A stretch of 64,000 nucleotides of DNA from UBA5951 sp009936885 (GTDB lineage Bacteria > Pseudomonadota > Alphaproteobacteria > Puniceispirillales > Puniceispirillaceae): NCBI GenBank assembly GCA_937996625.1, contig CALKVA010000016.1, forward strand, positions 1 to 64,000, read 5' to 3'. The notes beneath the pieces are model-generated. The model ran no database searches and was not told where the DNA came from. It was given only the letters and a program-made list of their open reading frames with translations. This document shows, piece after piece, positions 61,875 to 64,000 of the stretch. Made by a program: the position numbers and the translations under genes. Each line of letters opens with the position of its first letter. Position 1 is the stretch's first letter.

Positions 61875-61943
61875 TATTATATTAAGCTGATTAATAATGG
61901 GCGGGCTTTTACTTAGCAACAATAGTTATGAAATTAATTAAAA

Positions 61944-62981
61944 ATGAAGTTTCTCGATCAAGCAAAAATCTTTATTCGATCTGGAAACGGTGGACCTGGC
62001 TGCGTTAGCTTCAGACGAGAAGCTAATGTTCCTTATGGTGGCCCAGATGGCGGAGATGGGGGTCGCGGGGGTGACATTGTTGCAAAATGTGTGAATGGTC
62101 TCAATACACTTATTGATTTTCGTTACCAACAACATTTCAAAGCCGAATCAGGGCACCCTGGCGCAGGTAGGGATAAATCTGGATTGTCTGGAAAACAAAT
62201 AATCCTCAGACTACCAGTTGGCACTCAAATCCTATCAGATGATCAAACCACCATACTTGCTGATCTTACCAGAGTAGGCCAAGAAATCATTCTGGCAAAG
62301 GGCGGCGAAGGTGGGCACGGAAACGCTTTTTTCAAATCATCTACCAACCAAGCGCCTCGCAAATCACAGCCAGGCATTTCAGGATTAGAAATGTGGATTT
62401 GGCTTCGATTAAAACTAATCGCGGATGCAGGATTGGTTGGGCTTCCTAATGCTGGCAAATCGACTTTTTTAAGTGTTGTCTCTGCCGCAAAACCAAAAAT
62501 TGCTGATTATCCCTTTACAACATTGCACCCTAATCTTGGTGTTGTTGCTATCGATGGCAAAGAATTTGTAATGGCTGACATACCAGGACTTATTGAGGGG
62601 GCGCATGAAGGGGCTGGGATTGGCCACCGCTTTTTGGGGCATGTAGAGAGATGCCGCGTTTTACTTCATTTAATAGATGCAACTCATACTGACCCAATAG
62701 CAAGCTGGCGAACAATCCGAACAGAGCTATCTGCTTATGATGATGGTCTTGCCCGGAAACCAGAAATTATAGCCTTATCAAAATGTGACTCGGCGCCAGA
62801 CGATTATATAACTGATTTGATTAAAGAGCTTCAAAAAGCGGGAGCAAAAAATATATTGCGATTATCTTCTGTAACAGGCAGCGGTCTCAACGAGGTGTTG
62901 CGTGCGATGGATGATGTGATACAAAGTGAGAGAATAAAAGGAGAAAATGAGGGCAAGGTTCAAGAGCCTTGGCGCCCATAG
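61944..62981 (+). CDS. obgE: GTPase ObgE/CgtA
   Basis: Ribosome-associated GTPase acting in 50S assembly and stress response. The 345 residues have the glycine-rich Obg fold (about 1-158; SGNGGPGCVSFRREANVPYGGPDGGDGGRGG). The G domain has G1 GLPNAGKST (about 166-174), G3 DIPGLIEGA and the SKCD-type G4. The C-terminal OCT domain of Gram-positive Obg is absent, as usual in Alphaproteobacteria. The rplU-rpmA-obgE-proB order is conserved. Confidence 0.96.
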   Translation: MKFLDQAKIFIRSGNGGPGCVSFRREANVPYGGPDGGDGGRGGDIVAKCVNGLNTLIDFRYQQHFKAESGHPGAGRDKSGLSGKQIILRLPVGTQILSDDQTTILADLTRVGQEIILAKGGEGGHGNAFFKSSTNQAPRKSQPGISGLEMWIWLRLKLIADAGLVGLPNAGKSTFLSVVSAAKPKIADYPFTTLHPNLGVVAIDGKEFVMADIPGLIEGAHEGAGIGHRFLGHVERCRVLLHLIDATHTDPIASWRTIRTELSAYDDGLARKPEIIALSKCDSAPDDYITDLIKELQKAGAKNILRLSSVTGSGLNEVLRAMDDVIQSERIKGENEGKVQEPWRP

Positions 62982-63025
62982 ATTTTTTTCTATCTTGTAA
63001 TGATGAATTCAAGGTTTGAACGCAA

Positions 63026-64000
63026 GTGAAAAACTTAGCAAACAAAGTGCAACAAGCATCCTGTATTGTAATCAAAATTGGTTCTGCTCTCCTTGTTGAT
63101 GCAGACACTAGTAGGGTGAGGACACAGTGGATAGAATCACTTGCCAAGGATATTGCGTTATTGAAATCGGACGGAAAACAAGTTGTTCTTGTATCGTCAG
63201 GTTCAATTGCCATTGGACGGGAAATTCTCAATCTTGCTTCCAATATGATTAAATTGGAAGAAAAACAGGCCGCTGCTGCAGTAGGACAAGGAAAGCTCGT
63301 ACAATTATGGGCTCATTATCTGGCACAGCACAAGATTACAGCGGCTCAAATTCTGCTTGCGCCAGATGATACTGAAACAAGACGACGCCACTTAAATGCA
63401 AGAGCTACTATCAAAACATTATTAAATCTTGGTGTTGTTCCTGTTGTAAATGAAAATGATACTGTAACCACTTATGAAATCAGGTTTGGCGATAATGATA
63501 GGCTTGCAGCACGTGTGGCTGGCATGATTTCTGCTAATCTTTTGATCTTATTATCTGATATTGATGGGTTATATAATACCGACCCGTCGCTTGATCCAAA
63601 CGCAAAGCATATTGAGGAAGTAAACGAAATAACAGAAACTATTCTTGCGATGGGAGGGAGCGCAAATGCCTCTTTTGCTTCTGGTGGAATGGCTACTAAA
63701 TTAGCCGCAGGGCAAATAGCAACAAGCGCAGGCGCTGATATGATCATTTGTAATGGGCACCATGAGCAGCCCCTTAAACGATTGCTTGACGGCGCCCGTG
63801 CTACTCTCTTCCACTCATCAATAGAGCCACATACCGCACGCAAGAAATGGATTGCAGGCACGCTCGAATTAGCGGGAAGTGTAACCATAGATACCGGAGC
63901 TTCAAAAGCAATTAGCGAAGGTAAATCACTATTACCAGCAGGAATTACCTCTGTTTCGGGTAAGTTTGTGAGAGGTGATATAATTTCGGTACGCGATAGT
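63026..64000 (+). CDS. proB: Glutamate 5-kinase ProB (3' end outside window)
   Basis: First step of proline synthesis. The frame opens at GTG 63026, with AAGG about 12 nt upstream, and runs uninterrupted to the window edge (325 codons; the usual length is ~370). The amino acid kinase domain shows VIKIGSALL, VLVSSGSIAIG, PVVNENDTV and GDNDRLAARVAGM, then SDIDGLYNTDP and GGMATKLAAGQIA. The start of the C-terminal PUA domain is seen at LLPAGITSVSGKFVRGD. proA usually follows but is not in the window. Confidence 0.95.
   Translation, partial: MKNLANKVQQASCIVIKIGSALLVDADTSRVRTQWIESLAKDIALLKSDGKQVVLVSSGSIAIGREILNLASNMIKLEEKQAAAAVGQGKLVQLWAHYLAQHKITAAQILLAPDDTETRRRHLNARATIKTLLNLGVVPVVNENDTVTTYEIRFGDNDRLAARVAGMISANLLILLSDIDGLYNTDPSLDPNAKHIEEVNEITETILAMGGSANASFASGGMATKLAAGQIATSAGADMIICNGHHEQPLKRLLDGARATLFHSSIEPHTARKKWIAGTLELAGSVTIDTGASKAISEGKSLLPAGITSVSGKFVRGDIISVRDS

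Noticed and set aside
1..64000. A mobile element, prophage, toxin-antitoxin or defence island.
   Set aside because: The only recombinase is a complete XerD with housekeeping neighbours. No transposase, integrase with att sites, phage gene, CRISPR repeat or restriction gene was recognised.

Overview
The window is chromosomal DNA from a low-GC alphaproteobacterium, most likely a free-living marine one of SAR116-like type; the assignment is inferred from gene content and order. Supporting signs are a class I lysyl-tRNA synthetase, the alphaproteobacterial AspRS type, an NDUFAF5-like methyltransferase, a bolA / J-domain / cobS / cobT / rpmB block, a HIG1-type membrane protein next to an ATP:cobalamin adenosyltransferase and etfBA, a COX15-type haem A synthase, tandem-domain dCTP deaminase, and an argH / small lipoprotein / lysA block. 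Genes are tightly packed with many 1-8 nt overlaps, convergent stops often lie within 25 nt, and I saw no rRNA, tRNA, insertion sequence, prophage or CRISPR array.

Layout. 1-7.6 kb: 5' part of secA (cut by the window edge), an exported parvulin, argJ, mutT, the NDUFAF5-like methyltransferase, a decayed comF, grxC and a nitrilase-family amidase. 7.6-14.8 kb: xerD, a large exported protein of unknown function coupled to a 49-codon membrane ORF, then aroK-aroB-CNNM/CorC-type membrane protein and a DUF2889 protein. 14.8-25.4 kb: bolA, a J-domain protein, cobS-cobT, rpmB, a ribbon-helix-helix protein, lysS-pyrD and a DinG-type helicase. 25.5-33.3 kb: groES-groEL under a CIRCE operator, haem A synthase, bmt-aspS, a DUF1289 protein, a DJ-1/PfpI-fold protein and a 37-residue lipoprotein. 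33.5-42.3 kb: folE, trkH, a lipoprotein, argD-argF-hslO, a dCTP deaminase, an ABC-2 permease and recX. 42.3-49 kb: acs, a decayed lipoprotein gene, yggT, folD, HIG1 protein, adenosyltransferase, etfB-etfA. 49-60.8 kb: a TlpA-like thioredoxin, argH-lptM-lysA, an MJ0042 zinc-ribbon protein, a YdcF protein, a leftward methyltransferase / chorismate mutase / hisC / tyrA operon, a leftward SDR-folB pair, a HAD hydrolase and an FAD oxidoreductase. 60.8-64 kb: rplU-rpmA, obgE and the 5' part of proB.

How the genes fit together. The window is mostly core biosynthesis: arginine via the acetyl-recycling route (argJ, argD, argF, argH), aromatic amino acids (aroK, aroB, chorismate mutase, hisC, tyrA), folate (folE, folB, a pteridine-reductase-like SDR, folD), lysine (lysA), proline (proB) and cobalamin (cobS, cobT, adenosyltransferase). 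These sit with aerobic respiration and redox functions (haem A synthase, ETF, NDUFAF5-like protein, HIG1 protein, grxC, TlpA) and housekeeping genes.

I did not find a defence system or other clearly undescribed multi-gene system. The observations most worth a second look are: the multiply damaged comF; an FAD oxidoreductase whose N-terminal dinucleotide-binding motif lies upstream of any ATG/GTG/TTG and appears to start at ATA; the coupled membrane ORF plus 719-residue exported protein of unknown function; a lipoprotein gene broken at a poly-T tract; and several intergenic inverted repeats (secA/parvulin, folE leader, folD leader, argD leader).
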